A stretch of 64,000 nucleotides of DNA. Origin: Mesorhizobium sp. CAU 1732. GTDB lineage: Bacteria; Pseudomonadota; Alphaproteobacteria; Rhizobiales; Rhizobiaceae. This document shows, piece after piece, positions 17,070 through 26,375 of the stretch. The stretch covers positions 2,790,001 to 2,854,000 of the forward strand of contig NZ_JBDQQR010000001.1 of the NCBI RefSeq assembly GCF_039888675.1. Reading direction: 5' to 3'. Below the pieces are notes generated by a model, which was given only the letters and a program-made list of their open reading frames with translations, made no database searches and was not told the DNA's origin. The first letter of the stretch is position 1. Every line of letters starts with the position of its first letter. The translations under genes were made by a program, and so were the position numbers.

Positions 17070-18205
17070 GAAAGCACCCAGCAGTCTTCCGCGCGCCAGC
17101 CCGCATGGAGCTTGTCGCCCACCGAGGGCAATGCGCGGTCGGCGCTGTCGGAACAGCGGATGAGCAGAGTCTCGCCGCCTTCCATCTGCGCTTCGATGCG
17201 CAATATCTCGCCCAGGAAAAGGGCGGATGTGACAGTAACCGGGATCGTGTTGGGAGCAGGCTCGTCGCTGATCGTGATGCGCTCCGGGCGGACCAGAACG
17301 GTGGCGCGGCCGACATCGATCGCGCCGCGGCTTTCGGCCTCGAAAACATAGCCGGCGCGGTTTTTCAGCGTGATCGTCGAGCCGCGTTTCTGCACGATCT
17401 CGGCATCGACGAGGTTGCTTTCGCCGACAAATGACGCAACGAAGCGGTTTGTCGGGTGGCGATAGATTTCCGTCGGGGTGCCGACCTGCACGATACGGCC
17501 GTTTTCGAGGACCGCGATGCGGTCGCTCATGGTCAGCGCCTCGCCCTGATCGTGCGTGACGAAAAGGATGGTGCTGCCCAGCGCCTGGTGGAGGTCGCGG
17601 ATCTCGATCTGGATCGATTCACGCAGGCGGCGATCGAGCGCGCTCAGCGGTTCGTCCATCAGCACCACCTTCGGGCGCATGACAATGGAGCGGGCGATGG
17701 CCACGCGCTGTTGCTGGCCGCCGGACATCTGCGAAGGCATCTTCGCCGCATGCTCGGACAGCCGCATGATCTCCAGCGTCTCGGCGACGCGGCGGTCGGT
17801 TGTCGCGCGGTCGACGCCGGCCATGCGCAAGGGGAAGGCCACGTTCTGGTTCACGGTCATGTTCGGGAAGAGCGCGTAGCTCTGGAACACCATGCCGAAG
17901 CCGCGCCGATGCGTGGGAACCCTGTGGATCGCCTTGCCGTCGACAAGGATTTCGCCCTCGTTCAGCTTCTGGAAGCCCGCAACGAGGTTGAGCAGCGTGG
18001 TCTTGCCGCTCCCGGAGGGGCCGAGCAGCGTGATAAACTCGCCGGGCTCTATGTCGATGCTGATGTGGTCGGCGGCGCGGAAATTGCCGTAGGTCTTGAC
18101 GACATCCCGGACTGTGATGCTGCTTCCGATCACCTGCCGGGAGACGCTTCCGCCACCGGTCGATCCTTCTCCACCCTCGCTACGCCGGGCCACACTGACA
18201 GTCAT
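17066..18205 (-). CDS. ABC transporter ATP-binding protein (PotA-like)
   Basis: A 379-residue importer ATPase. Walker A LLGPSGSGKTT lies near 60, signature MSGGQQQRVAIARS near 160 and Walker B VVLMDEPLSALD near 180. A C-terminal TOBE domain (about 300-370) is typical of polyamine/sugar importers. It is the first gene of the minus-strand importer operon and its end overlaps the permease start by 4 bp. Its start lies 17 bp downstream of an IclR-type palindrome (18222-18238), which a bound regulator would use to block transcription or translation start. Confidence 0.94.
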   Translation of the reverse strand: MTVSVARRSEGGEGSTGGGSVSRQVIGSSITVRDVVKTYGNFRAADHISIDIEPGEFITLLGPSGSGKTTLLNLVAGFQKLNEGEILVDGKAIHRVPTHRRGFGMVFQSYALFPNMTVNQNVAFPLRMAGVDRATTDRRVAETLEIMRLSEHAAKMPSQMSGGQQQRVAIARSIVMRPKVVLMDEPLSALDRRLRESIQIEIRDLHQALGSTILFVTHDQGEALTMSDRIAVLENGRIVQVGTPTEIYRHPTNRFVASFVGESNLVDAEIVQKRGSTITLKNRAGYVFEAESRGAIDVGRATVLVRPERITISDEPAPNTIPVTVTSALFLGEILRIEAQMEGGETLLIRCSDSADRALPSVGDKLHAGWRAEDCWVLS

Positions 18206-18221
18206 CGCATTCCTCCCATGC

Positions 18222-18238
18222 GTTCTACATTATAGAAC
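18222..18238. promoter_or_regulatory. IclR-type palindromic operator, importer side
   Basis: GTTCTACATTATAGAAC is a 17-bp near-perfect palindrome located directly upstream of the ABC ATPase gene. It differs by one base from the palindrome in front of the divergent catabolic operon (18617-18633). IclR-family proteins typically bind such 15-17 bp inverted repeats, and an IclR gene ends the same transport operon. Confidence 0.7.
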
Positions 18239-18616
18239 GGTATTCCGTATTTATCATTAGTCGCCGCTTGTGCCTTGTCAAGCCGGGTCGCGGCCAAGTG
18301 CTCCGGGGCGCGCCGACCGAAGGCTTGCTGCAATGCAACATACAGAGCAGGCGCTGTTGGCAGCAGGCGGTTTTTTTCTTTGTGCAGGCGATGTCGGGAA
18401 TAATCTTGTTATCCTGCAGTGATGCCCTGGCGTATGTAGTCCTGTGCGGCGTCTGTCAGCCAAGGTTCCTCACAACGCGATTACCGGCGCGGGCTTGCAT
18501 GAGATTCGCTCAGATCAATCACGTCACATCCAGCAGGCCGCGCCGTCTTTCCGGCCGTGCACGACGTGCGTTGACACCGCCATGCAATCGCGCCTATCCT
18601 AAATTTTCAGAATTGC
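18239..18616. other. Divergent intergenic region between the two IclR-type operators
   Basis: About 380 bp separate the importer and the catabolic operon. I see no open frame with a ribosome site and no recognisable RNA gene. A run of seven T followed by CTTT near 18371 lacks a convincing stem in front of it. The region presumably holds the two divergent promoters. Confidence 0.6.
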
Positions 18617-18633
18617 GTTCTATATTATAGAAC
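18617..18633. promoter_or_regulatory. IclR-type palindromic operator, catabolic-operon side
   Basis: GTTCTATATTATAGAAC is palindromic over 17 bp except at its centre. It matches 16 of 17 bases of the site in front of the divergent importer. It lies 53 bp upstream of the first catabolic gene, a position suited to repression. The shared palindrome ties transporter, enzymes and the IclR gene into one regulon (inference). Confidence 0.72.
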
Positions 18634-18685
18634 ATATTTCGACCGCTCGCCGAGTGCGAGGTCAAGCAACGGGCAGGAGACGAAG

Positions 18686-19495
18686 TTGCTGAGTGAGCTG
18701 GAGGAAATGGCGAGGGTGATCGAGCCGGGCGCGAAGCTTGCGCTGCCGGTCGACTATGCCGGCGTTTCAATGGCCATGACGCGGCCGATCATCGAACGGG
18801 GCGCGCGCGATCTGCATCTGATCTGCGTTCCGACCGGCGGTCTTCAGGTCGACCAGCTCATCGGCGCGGGTCTTGTCGCGACGGTGGAGACGAGCGCCGT
18901 TTCGCTCGGCGAGGCCGGCGGCGCGCCGCGCTTCAATCAGGCGGCGAAGGACGGCACGATCAGGCTGATGGACGCCACATGCCCGGCCATCCATGCCGGC
19001 TTGATGGCGGCGCAGAAGGGCAGTCCCTTTCTGCCGATGCGCGGCCTGATCGGCACCGATGTGCTGACCAACCGCAAGGATTGGCGCCTCATCGACAATC
19101 CTTTTTCCGAGACGGACGACCCGATCGTGCTGGTGCCGGCGATCCACCCGGACGTTGCCGTCTTCCATGCGCCCATGGCCGACCGCTTCGGCAATGTGTG
19201 GATCGGCCGCCGCCGCGAGTTGGCGGCCATGGCCTATGCGTCGAAAGTCACGCTGGTCACGGTCGAACGTGTCGTGGAGGAGAATCTGCTTGCCGACGAA
19301 ATGAGCGCCGCCGGTACGCTGCCCGCCCTCTATGTCGATTCCATCGCTTGCGCGCCGAAGGGGGCTTGGCCCTATGGGCTGTGGGGCGAGTATCCGACCG
19401 ACACGGCAGAGCTTCTGCGCTATGCAACCATGGCGCGCACGGACGAGGGATTTCTCGACTACATGGCTTCTTCGCTGCCGGAGCCCGCGCAATGA
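18686..19495 (+). CDS. CoA-transferase subunit A (GctA/IpdA-like)
   Basis: A 269-residue subunit of a family I (glutaconate-type) CoA-transferase or the related IpdAB hydrolase. The Rossmann-like fold shows MTRPIIERGARDLHLICVPTGG near the start, LPMRGLIGTDVL and HAPMADRFGNVWIGRRRE. The start is a TTG at 18686, supported by CAGGAGA six bases before it. The gene ends in an ATGA overlap with subunit B, as expected for a heterodimer. In the IpdAB relatives the same fold hydrolyses a ring C-C bond of a CoA thioester, so transferase activity should not be assumed. First gene of the IclR-operator operon. Confidence 0.86.
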   Translation: MLSELEEMARVIEPGAKLALPVDYAGVSMAMTRPIIERGARDLHLICVPTGGLQVDQLIGAGLVATVETSAVSLGEAGGAPRFNQAAKDGTIRLMDATCPAIHAGLMAAQKGSPFLPMRGLIGTDVLTNRKDWRLIDNPFSETDDPIVLVPAIHPDVAVFHAPMADRFGNVWIGRRRELAAMAYASKVTLVTVERVVEENLLADEMSAAGTLPALYVDSIACAPKGAWPYGLWGEYPTDTAELLRYATMARTDEGFLDYMASSLPEPAQ

Positions 19496-20259
19496 GCGAG
19501 GTTCTTCCGCGCGAAATCCTCATCTGCACCATCGCCAAACTGCTCGACGGCGTGCGCCACGTCGCGGTCGGGGCATCGTCGCCGATCCCCGCCGCTGGCG
19601 CGATGCTCTTGCGCGCGCTGAAGGAAAAAGCCGGCGCGCCACGCGTGCGCATCTCCATACTCGGCTCGGTGGAGCACAATTTCTTCACCAACGGATCGGC
19701 CGAGCTTTTCGACTGTGCCGGGCAGGGGCGTATCGACGCATTCTTCCTGGGCGGCGGGCAGATCGACGGGCACGCCAATGTCAATCTGGTGGGTGTCGGG
19801 GAATATCCGCAGACCAAGGTGCGCTGGCCCGGCTCCTTCGGCGCGGCCTATCTCTATTTCGTGGTGCCACGTGTCATCCTCTTTCGCGAGGAGCACAGTC
19901 CCCGCGTCTTCGTGGACAAGGTCGATTTCATCAGTGCGCCCGGCGTCAGCGAGGACGGCGTCTATCGCACCGGCGGCCCCTATGCGCTTCTGACCGGCAA
20001 GGGTCTGTTCAGCTTCGACGGCAAGAAGCCTGGCTTCCGGCTGGAAAGCGTGCATCCCGGCCACGATCTGGCCGAGATCGAGGCCGCGACCGGCTTCGCC
20101 TTCGACCATGACGCGGTCCCGGCGTCCACGCCGCTGCCCGACGCAGACGTTCTGGCGCTGTTGCGCGGGCGCGTGCTGGACGAACTTTCCGAAACCTATC
20201 CCGATTTCGCCGGGCAACTGCTCGAAGACCTCAAAGACAGGTCGATGCCGGCGGCGTGA
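19492..20259 (+). CDS. CoA-transferase subunit B (GctB/IpdB-like)
   Basis: The 255-residue partner of the preceding subunit. It begins at the ATG overlapping the subunit A stop. Family landmarks are VGASSPIPAAGAML near residue 25, SVEHNFFTNGSAELFD near 65 and IDAFFLGGGQIDGHANVN near 85, where active-site residues of glutaconate CoA-transferase B subunits fall. I cannot see the canonical SENG motif of acetate CoA-transferases, so the pair may be of the IpdAB type or act on an unusual acyl group. Translation is coupled on both sides: only 1 bp separates its stop from the next start. Confidence 0.85.
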   Translation: MSEVLPREILICTIAKLLDGVRHVAVGASSPIPAAGAMLLRALKEKAGAPRVRISILGSVEHNFFTNGSAELFDCAGQGRIDAFFLGGGQIDGHANVNLVGVGEYPQTKVRWPGSFGAAYLYFVVPRVILFREEHSPRVFVDKVDFISAPGVSEDGVYRTGGPYALLTGKGLFSFDGKKPGFRLESVHPGHDLAEIEAATGFAFDHDAVPASTPLPDADVLALLRGRVLDELSETYPDFAGQLLEDLKDRSMPAA

Positions 20260-20260
20260 C

Positions 20261-21475
20261 ATGACTGGAAAAGCGATGCAATTCGATACGGGCTCTTTGG
20301 CCAATCTCAAAGTCGTCGACGCGAGCCGCGTGCTTGGCGGGCCCTATGCGGGGCAGGTACTTGCCGACCATGGCGCCGACGTCATCAAGATCGAGCCACC
20401 GGCGGGCGACGAGACGCGGGGCTGGGGCCCGCCCTTCCTCGACGGCACGGCAAGCTATTTCCTTGGCCTCAACCGCAACAAACGCGGCATGGCGCTCGAT
20501 CTGGCACAGCCGGCGGGTAGGGAGCTACTGCTGACGCTTCTGGAAGATGCCGACGTCTTCATCGAGAATTTCAAGACCGGCACGCTGGAGCGCTGGGGGC
20601 TTTCCCATGACGAGCTCTCCAGGCGCTTCCCGCGCCTTGTCCATTGCCGGGTGTCGGGCTTCGGCGCGGATGGGCCGCTCGGCGGCCTGCCGGGCTACGA
20701 TGCCGCGATCCAGGCATCCGCCGGCATCATGAGCGTGAATGGCGAACTCGGTGGAAAGCCGCTGCGCGTCGGCCTTCCCGTGGTTGATATGGTGACCGGG
20801 TTGAACGCCGTGATCGGCATCTTGATGGCGATCAACGAACGCGCCGCCAGCGGCAAGGGGCAATTCGTCGAGACCACGCTCTATGATTGCGGCGTCTCGC
20901 TCCTGCATCCGCATCTGCCGAACTATTACCTGTCGGGCAAGGTGGCCGAGCCCTCGGGCAACGCGCACCCCAATATCTGCCCCTATGACACATTCGCAAC
21001 GCGCACCGACCCGATCTTCCTGGCCGTCGGCAACAACCGCCAGTTCGCCACGCTCTGCACCATCATCGGGCGCCCGGATTTGCCGGACGATCCGCGCTTC
21101 GCCTCCAACGGTGAGCGCAACGTCAATCGCGACGCGCTGAAGGTCGAACTCGAGACGGCGCTGGCCGCCTTCGACTGTGAGGCGATCGCCGACCGTCTCA
21201 TCAAGGCCGGCGTGCCCTGCGGGGCGGTGCGCTCGATCGACCAGGTGGTGGAGGACGCTCATACCAAGCACCGCGAGATGGTGGTGGACATTGGGCCGTA
21301 TCGCGGGACGGGCAGCCCGATCAAGATGTCGCGCACGCCCGCCTCCTATCGCAAGGCCCCGCCGGCCTTCGCCGAGCATACCGCCGAAATCCTGTCCGAG
21401 CGGGAGATTGAAAGCGAGCGCTATCGCGATGTGCTTCCGGGTCTGCCGGAAGCGAATGCCGCCAAGCGTGCATGA
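20261..21475 (+). CDS. Class III CoA-transferase (CaiB/BaiF/formyl-CoA transferase family)
   Basis: A 404-residue protein with the interlocked CaiB fold. VVDASRVLGGPYAGQVLADHGADVIKIE-type sequence occurs at the N-terminus, followed by NRNKRGMALDL and the region PGYDAAIQASAGIMSV containing the catalytic aspartate. These enzymes move CoA between carboxylic acids. It is the second CoA-activating system in this operon, next to the GctAB-like pair, so two different acyl-CoA steps are likely. The ATG at 20261 follows subunit B by one base. Confidence 0.93.
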   Translation: MTGKAMQFDTGSLANLKVVDASRVLGGPYAGQVLADHGADVIKIEPPAGDETRGWGPPFLDGTASYFLGLNRNKRGMALDLAQPAGRELLLTLLEDADVFIENFKTGTLERWGLSHDELSRRFPRLVHCRVSGFGADGPLGGLPGYDAAIQASAGIMSVNGELGGKPLRVGLPVVDMVTGLNAVIGILMAINERAASGKGQFVETTLYDCGVSLLHPHLPNYYLSGKVAEPSGNAHPNICPYDTFATRTDPIFLAVGNNRQFATLCTIIGRPDLPDDPRFASNGERNVNRDALKVELETALAAFDCEAIADRLIKAGVPCGAVRSIDQVVEDAHTKHREMVVDIGPYRGTGSPIKMSRTPASYRKAPPAFAEHTAEILSEREIESERYRDVLPGLPEANAAKRA

Positions 21476-21487
21476 GGATTTGAAGAG

Positions 21488-22549
21488 ATGAACAAGCTCG
21501 CAAGCACGGAGACCTTGACCGTCGGCATCATCGGCGACGGTTTCATGCAACCTTCCTTTTTCGACAAGGCCCTTGCGGCGCGCATGCCCGACCGGGCGCT
21601 GCGGTTCAAGCATATGCAACTCGACTGGCCGCTGAAGCTGACGTCCACCAAGCATGACCCGCATCTGCCGGTGGCCGAATTCGTGGGTCGGCCGGAGGAT
21701 TATTTCGACTTTCTCTCCGACATCGACATTCTGGTCACCCATCTGGCGCCGATCACCGGAGAGAGTCTCGACCATGCGCCGCGCTTGCGCGTCATCGCCG
21801 TCTCCCGTGGCGGTCCGGTCAACATCGAGATGGCGGCGGCGCGCGAGCGCGGTATCACGGTCATCAACACGCCCGGCCGCAACGCCTCGGCCGTGGCAGA
21901 ATTCACCGTCGCTTCACTGCTGGCGGAAACGCGCAATCTGATCCGCGGGCATCTCTCCGTGCGGGAGGGCGAATTCCGGCGCGACTTCTTCCATTTCGAC
22001 CATACCGGGCCGGAACTTTGCGAACTGAGCGTCGGCATCGTGGGCTATGGCGATGTGGGAACGCGCGTGGCGCGCCTGCTGCGTCCCTTCGGCGGCAAGA
22101 TCGTGTTCTCCGATCCGTTCAAGGAGCTTTCGGAGGAAGACCGCGCCGCAGGCATCGAGAAGGTGGAATTCGAGGACCTCGTGCGTCAGGTCGATGTGCT
22201 GACGCTGCATCCGCGCGTCACACCGCAGACCAAAGGCATGGTCGGCCGCGCCCAGATCGAGGCGATGAAACCCGGCTCCTATCTCGTCAACACCACGCGT
22301 GGGCAAGTTCTCGACTATGAGGCGCTCTACGACGCGCTCGTTTCCGGTCATCTGAAGGGTGCCGCGCTCGACACGTTTGCGCCCGAGCCGCCGCCGGCGG
22401 ACTGGCCATTGTTGAAACTGCCCAATGTGACGCTTTCGCCGCATATCGCCGGCGCGTCCCGCTATTCCATCATCAAGGCCGCAAACATGATCGCCGAGGA
22501 TATCGATCTCATTTTGCAGGGCCGGCCGCCGCTTCATCCGACGAAATAG
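21488..22549 (+). CDS. D-isomer 2-hydroxyacid dehydrogenase
   Basis: A 353-residue NAD(P)-dependent dehydrogenase of the 2-hydroxyacid family. The nucleotide-binding motif VGIVGYGDVGTRVARLL is at about 178. The catalytic arginine lies in NTTRGQVLDYEALYDAL, the glutamate follows (APEPPPADWPL) and the histidine is in SPHIAGAS. It interconverts a 2-hydroxy acid and a 2-oxo acid in the cytoplasm. The length is slightly above the usual 310-330 residues because of an N-terminal extension before the catalytic domain. It sits between the CoA-transferases and the aldolase, so a hydroxy-acid intermediate is likely. Confidence 0.92.
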   Translation: MNKLASTETLTVGIIGDGFMQPSFFDKALAARMPDRALRFKHMQLDWPLKLTSTKHDPHLPVAEFVGRPEDYFDFLSDIDILVTHLAPITGESLDHAPRLRVIAVSRGGPVNIEMAAARERGITVINTPGRNASAVAEFTVASLLAETRNLIRGHLSVREGEFRRDFFHFDHTGPELCELSVGIVGYGDVGTRVARLLRPFGGKIVFSDPFKELSEEDRAAGIEKVEFEDLVRQVDVLTLHPRVTPQTKGMVGRAQIEAMKPGSYLVNTTRGQVLDYEALYDALVSGHLKGAALDTFAPEPPPADWPLLKLPNVTLSPHIAGASRYSIIKAANMIAEDIDLILQGRPPLHPTK

Positions 22550-22580
22550 ACCAGAACCAACGACAAAGGACGCGCGTCAA

Positions 22581-23258
22581 ATGACAAGCGAAGAACTCGC
22601 GCTGCGCACGGAAGTCATCGAATCCTGCCGCAGCATGAACCGGCTGGGCATCAACAAGGGCACGTCTGGCAATATCAGCGTGCGCCACGGCGACGGCTTC
22701 CTGATCTCGCCAACCGGCATTCCCTATGACAAGCTGGAGCCCGAGCATGTCGTGGCGATGAAATGGGACGCCACCTTCGAGGGCGACGTGCTGCCTTCCA
22801 GCGAATGGCGCTTCCACCGCGACATCCTGCAGGCGCGGCCGGATTTGAGGTCGGTCGTGCACACCCATTCCACGCACGCAACCAGCGTGTCCATCCTTGG
22901 CAAGGACATCCCGGCCATCCACTACGCCATTGCTTCGGCCGGCGGTCCCACCATCCGCTGCGCGCCTTATGAAATCTTCGGCTCGCAGGAGCTGGCCGAC
23001 CGCGTCGTGAAGGCGCTCGAAGGCCGCCGCGCGTGCCTGATGGCGCATCACGGCGTGATCGCCGCCCATGTCTCCATCGCGCGTGCGCTGGCGCTGGCGG
23101 TGACCGTGGAGGAGTTGGCGCATCAGTACCTCCTGTGCCTGCCGATCGGCGAACCACCGGTGCTGAGCGACGAGCAGATCGCGGCGGTGCTGGAGAAATT
23201 CAAGACATACGGCCAGCAGAGTTCCACGGCGCTGGAAGGGTTGCGTCAGGCTTCGTGA
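22581..23258 (+). CDS. Class II aldolase/adducin family protein (fuculose-phosphate aldolase-like)
   Basis: A 225-residue zinc-dependent aldolase. LGINKGTSGNISVRHGDGF near 18 forms the phosphate-binding site. HTHSTHA near 95 and MAHHGVIAA near 155 supply metal-binding histidines. Substrates in the family are ketose 1-phosphates (fuculose, rhamnulose, 5-deoxyribulose, methylthioribulose); some members are decarboxylases or epimerases. The following gene is an FGGY kinase, so kinase then aldolase would give a two- or three-carbon phosphate plus an aldehyde. No isomerase is present nearby, so the imported compound may already be a ketose or be oxidised by the hydroxyacid dehydrogenase. Confidence 0.9.
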   Translation: MTSEELALRTEVIESCRSMNRLGINKGTSGNISVRHGDGFLISPTGIPYDKLEPEHVVAMKWDATFEGDVLPSSEWRFHRDILQARPDLRSVVHTHSTHATSVSILGKDIPAIHYAIASAGGPTIRCAPYEIFGSQELADRVVKALEGRRACLMAHHGVIAAHVSIARALALAVTVEELAHQYLLCLPIGEPPVLSDEQIAAVLEKFKTYGQQSSTALEGLRQAS

Positions 23259-23281
23259 GCCAGGGTCAGGACCTCTAAAAC

Positions 23282-24796
23282 ATGACTTCCGTCCTCGTCT
23301 GCCTCGATTCGGGCACCACCACCGTCAAGGCTGCCGCCTTCGATATGGCGGGCCGGATGGTATCGAGCGCGCAGCGCGACAACAGCGCCTTGCGCCGGCA
23401 AAGCGCTGTTGTCGAACAGGACATGGCCGTAACACGCGCCGACGCTTTTGCCGTGCTCAAGGCCTGCATCGCCAAAATCGAGGGCGAGGTGGCCGGCATC
23501 GTGGTGACGGGGCAGGGCGACGGGCTGTGGCCTCTCGGCGCAGACATGCAGCCGGTGGGCCACGCGATCACCTGGCTCGACGGACGATGCCGCGCGCTGA
23601 CGGCGCGGCTGCAAGCGGATGGCGAGGCATGCCGCGTCATCGAGGCGGTGACGGGCGCACGCCCGACCGCCGCCTCGCAAAGCCTGCATTGCGTCTGGCT
23701 TGCCGAAAACGAACCGGATCGTCTGGCGCAAATCGCCCATATACTGCGCGCCAAGGAGTGGCTATTTTTTTGCCTGACCGGAGAGCTCAAGGCCGAGCCG
23801 AGCGCGGTGCTGCCGGTCTGGGGTGACTGGCGCGGCGGGCAGGCTTCGCCCGCAATCCAGGAGGCCCTGGGTCTCGCACGAGGCATCGAGCTTCTACCGG
23901 AACTGGCGTCCATTGCCGAATGCCGGGCAGGGCTTTCGCCCGACATCGCCGGCGATCTCGGGCTAGCGGCCGGAACGCCGGTGCTTTTGGGACCTGGCGA
24001 CGTGCAGGCGACACTGATCGGGCTCGGCCTCGGCAGCACGCCGGATGTCACGCGCGCCTCCATTTTCGGCACCAGCGCGATCCATGCCTGCCACCTTTCC
24101 GACCCGGCACAGATGCAGGAAAAGCCAGCCGGCGCGATGATCCAACACTATGCGCTGGGGGAGGGCTATCTGTGCTTCCATCCGAGCTTCAACGGCGCGA
24201 CCCTGTTGAAGCATCTGGCGGCCAAGCTCGCCGAACAGCCGGCGGCGGCCGCGCCCTCTTATTCCTCCTTGATCCTGCACCCCTTTTTCGAACCGGGCGG
24301 TGAGCGGGCACCTTATACGACGCCCTATGCCAGCGGCGCGCTGTTCGGGGTGACCGCCGATACCAGCCCGGCCGAGATCGCCTGGGCGGGACGCGAGGCG
24401 CTGGCCTTCGTCGCCCGCAAGAGCCATGAGATGATGAACGCGCCGGAAGGCACGCTGGCCCTCGGCGGCGGGCTTGCGGCGGACCCGCATTTCGCCGGCT
24501 TTCTCGCCACCGCGACCGGCCAGAAGGTTGCATGCAACACCGGCGGCGATTCCGGTCTGCGCGGATTGGCCATGATAGGTGCGCGCTTCATCCATGGACT
24601 GTCGCAGGAGGCGGTCGCAAAGGACTGGCGTGGTGCGCCTGACGCATGGGCCGAGCCGCAATGCGCAACGCGCGACTACGCTGAAAGCAAATACCGCCTT
24701 TTCGTGCGTCTGATCGACGCTATAGAGCCGTTTTGGGAAGCGATTGCCGATCTCGGCGACAAGTCGCGACTGCCGATGAAGGACCCACCCCGATGA
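23282..24796 (+). CDS. FGGY-family carbohydrate kinase
   Basis: A 504-residue two-domain sugar kinase. The N-terminal domain has the phosphate motif CLDSGTTTVKAAAFD at about 7-21 and GQGDGLWPLGAD, a variant typical of erythritol/erythrulose- and xylulose-like kinases. The C-terminal domain shows LGGGLAADPHFAGFLATATG, the adenosine site. It phosphorylates a small polyol or ketose with ATP. It ends in an ATGA overlap with the ThDP enzyme gene, so the two are made together. The exact sugar cannot be told from motifs. Confidence 0.91.
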   Translation: MTSVLVCLDSGTTTVKAAAFDMAGRMVSSAQRDNSALRRQSAVVEQDMAVTRADAFAVLKACIAKIEGEVAGIVVTGQGDGLWPLGADMQPVGHAITWLDGRCRALTARLQADGEACRVIEAVTGARPTAASQSLHCVWLAENEPDRLAQIAHILRAKEWLFFCLTGELKAEPSAVLPVWGDWRGGQASPAIQEALGLARGIELLPELASIAECRAGLSPDIAGDLGLAAGTPVLLGPGDVQATLIGLGLGSTPDVTRASIFGTSAIHACHLSDPAQMQEKPAGAMIQHYALGEGYLCFHPSFNGATLLKHLAAKLAEQPAAAAPSYSSLILHPFFEPGGERAPYTTPYASGALFGVTADTSPAEIAWAGREALAFVARKSHEMMNAPEGTLALGGGLAADPHFAGFLATATGQKVACNTGGDSGLRGLAMIGARFIHGLSQEAVAKDWRGAPDAWAEPQCATRDYAESKYRLFVRLIDAIEPFWEAIADLGDKSRLPMKDPPR

Positions 24797-26343
24797 ATGG
24801 CGCTGATCTTCTGTGCGAAACCCTGCTCGCAAACGATGTCGATGTGTGTTTCGCCAATCCCGGAACCTCGGAGATGCATTTCGTCGCCGCACTCGACCGG
24901 CAACCGCGCATGCGCTGCGTGCTCGGCCTTTTCGAAGGCGTGGTGACGGGGGCCGCTGACGGCTATGCCCGCATGGCCGACAAGCCGGCTGCCACGCTTC
25001 TGCATCTGGGGCCGGGTCTCGCCAACGGCCTCGCCAATCTGCACAATGCGCGGCGCGCCCGCACCCCGATGGTCAACATCGTCGGCGACCATGCCACCTA
25101 TCATCTCCAATATGACGCCCCGCTGACATCCGATATCGAATCGCTGGCGCGACCGATGTCGCATTGGGTCGAGCGTGCGGACACGGCCGATGCAGTCGGC
25201 ACCCGCACCGAAGAGGCGATCCGCGTCGCGCGGGCCCAGCCGGGCCAGATCGCAACACTGATCCTTCATGCCGACGCGGCCTGGAACGACGTGACGTCCG
25301 ACGCCATGCCTTCGCCCATCGAGATCGCATCGCCGAACAAGCCCGACGCCGTGCGCATCCGTGACGCTGCCGCCGCCTTGCGCAACGGCCGCACCACCAC
25401 CATTCTGGTGAGCGGCAAGGCACTGCGCGAGGGCGAGTTGGAAACGCTCGACCGGATCGCGCAGAGGACAGGCGCGCGCCTGATGGCGCAGCAATCCAAC
25501 GGCCGCATGCAGCGCGGCGCGGGACGCGTCGTGCTCGACCGCGTCCCCTATGTCATCGATCTGGCGGTCGCCGCCTTCGCAGATACCGAGCAGGTGATCC
25601 TGATTGCGGCGAATGCGCCCGTCGGCTTCTTTGCGTATCCGGGAAAGCCGAGCAGCATGCTGCCGGAGGGCTGCACGACCTTCGACCTCACGGAGCCGGG
25701 GCAGGATGTGGCGGCCGCCATTGCCGCGCTTGCCGGCGAGGTCGGTGTGGGCGAGGCGAGGCCGAAGCTCGCGCCGCGGCACCGTCCCGACATGCCCGCC
25801 GGCGCGCTGACCAAGGAGGCGATCGCCATTGCGCTTGCCCTTCACATGCCGGCCAATGCCGTGGTGTGCGACGAGTCCGTTTCGTCGGGGCGCGATTTCT
25901 TCCGTTACACCTATGGCGCGGAACCGCATGACTTCCTGCAATTGACGGGCGGCGCAATCGGCATCGGGCTTCCGCTCGCCACCGGCGCGGCCATCGCCTG
26001 TCCGGACCGCAAGGTCGTGGCGCTCCAGGCTGACGGCAGCGGCATGTATACGGTCCAGGCGCTGTGGACACAGGCGCGTGAACGGCTCGACGTGGTGACC
26101 ATCATCTTCGCCAACCGCCGTTACCAGATCCTGCATGGCGAGCTGAAGAATGTAGGCGCGGGAGCGCCGGGCGAGAATGCGAGCCGGATGCTCGATCTGG
26201 TCGATCCGGCGCTCGACTGGGTCGGACTTGCCGCCGCCATGGGCGTGGAGGGCGCACGCGCCGAAAGCGCCGAACAATTCTCCGATCTTCTGCGCGCCGC
26301 ATGCGGCCGCAAGGGACCGTTTCTGATAGAAGCAATGATTTAA
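24793..26343 (+). CDS. Thiamine-diphosphate-dependent enzyme (acetolactate synthase/benzoylformate decarboxylase-like)
   Basis: A 516-residue three-domain ThDP enzyme. The activating glutamate is in FANPGTSEMHFV (Glu27), the middle domain is TPP_enzyme_M, and the diphosphate/Mg motif is ADGSGMYTVQALW with the asparagine of FANRRYQ about 30 residues later. The protein is shorter than biosynthetic IlvB and lacks its FAD-binding character at first sight. It therefore resembles catabolic 2-oxo-acid decarboxylases or carboligases that are often annotated as acetolactate synthase. In this operon it could decarboxylate or ligate the 2-oxo acid made by the hydroxyacid dehydrogenase. The start ATG overlaps the kinase stop. 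Confidence 0.88.
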   Translation: MNGADLLCETLLANDVDVCFANPGTSEMHFVAALDRQPRMRCVLGLFEGVVTGAADGYARMADKPAATLLHLGPGLANGLANLHNARRARTPMVNIVGDHATYHLQYDAPLTSDIESLARPMSHWVERADTADAVGTRTEEAIRVARAQPGQIATLILHADAAWNDVTSDAMPSPIEIASPNKPDAVRIRDAAAALRNGRTTTILVSGKALREGELETLDRIAQRTGARLMAQQSNGRMQRGAGRVVLDRVPYVIDLAVAAFADTEQVILIAANAPVGFFAYPGKPSSMLPEGCTTFDLTEPGQDVAAAIAALAGEVGVGEARPKLAPRHRPDMPAGALTKEAIAIALALHMPANAVVCDESVSSGRDFFRYTYGAEPHDFLQLTGGAIGIGLPLATGAAIACPDRKVVALQADGSGMYTVQALWTQARERLDVVTIIFANRRYQILHGELKNVGAGAPGENASRMLDLVDPALDWVGLAAAMGVEGARAESAEQFSDLLRAACGRKGPFLIEAMI

Positions 26344-26375
26344 GGGCAGAGCCCCTCGATCTCCGGAACAACGAC

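Noticed and set aside
18365..18385. T-run as a rho-independent terminator or small RNA end
   Set aside because: The seven T lie after a G/C-rich segment that I cannot fold into a convincing stem, and no upstream RNA gene is recognisable.
24676..26277. A 533-codon open frame antisense to the ThDP enzyme gene
   Set aside because: Same reason: it mirrors the codon bias of the real gene, which has all ThDP motifs on the plus strand.
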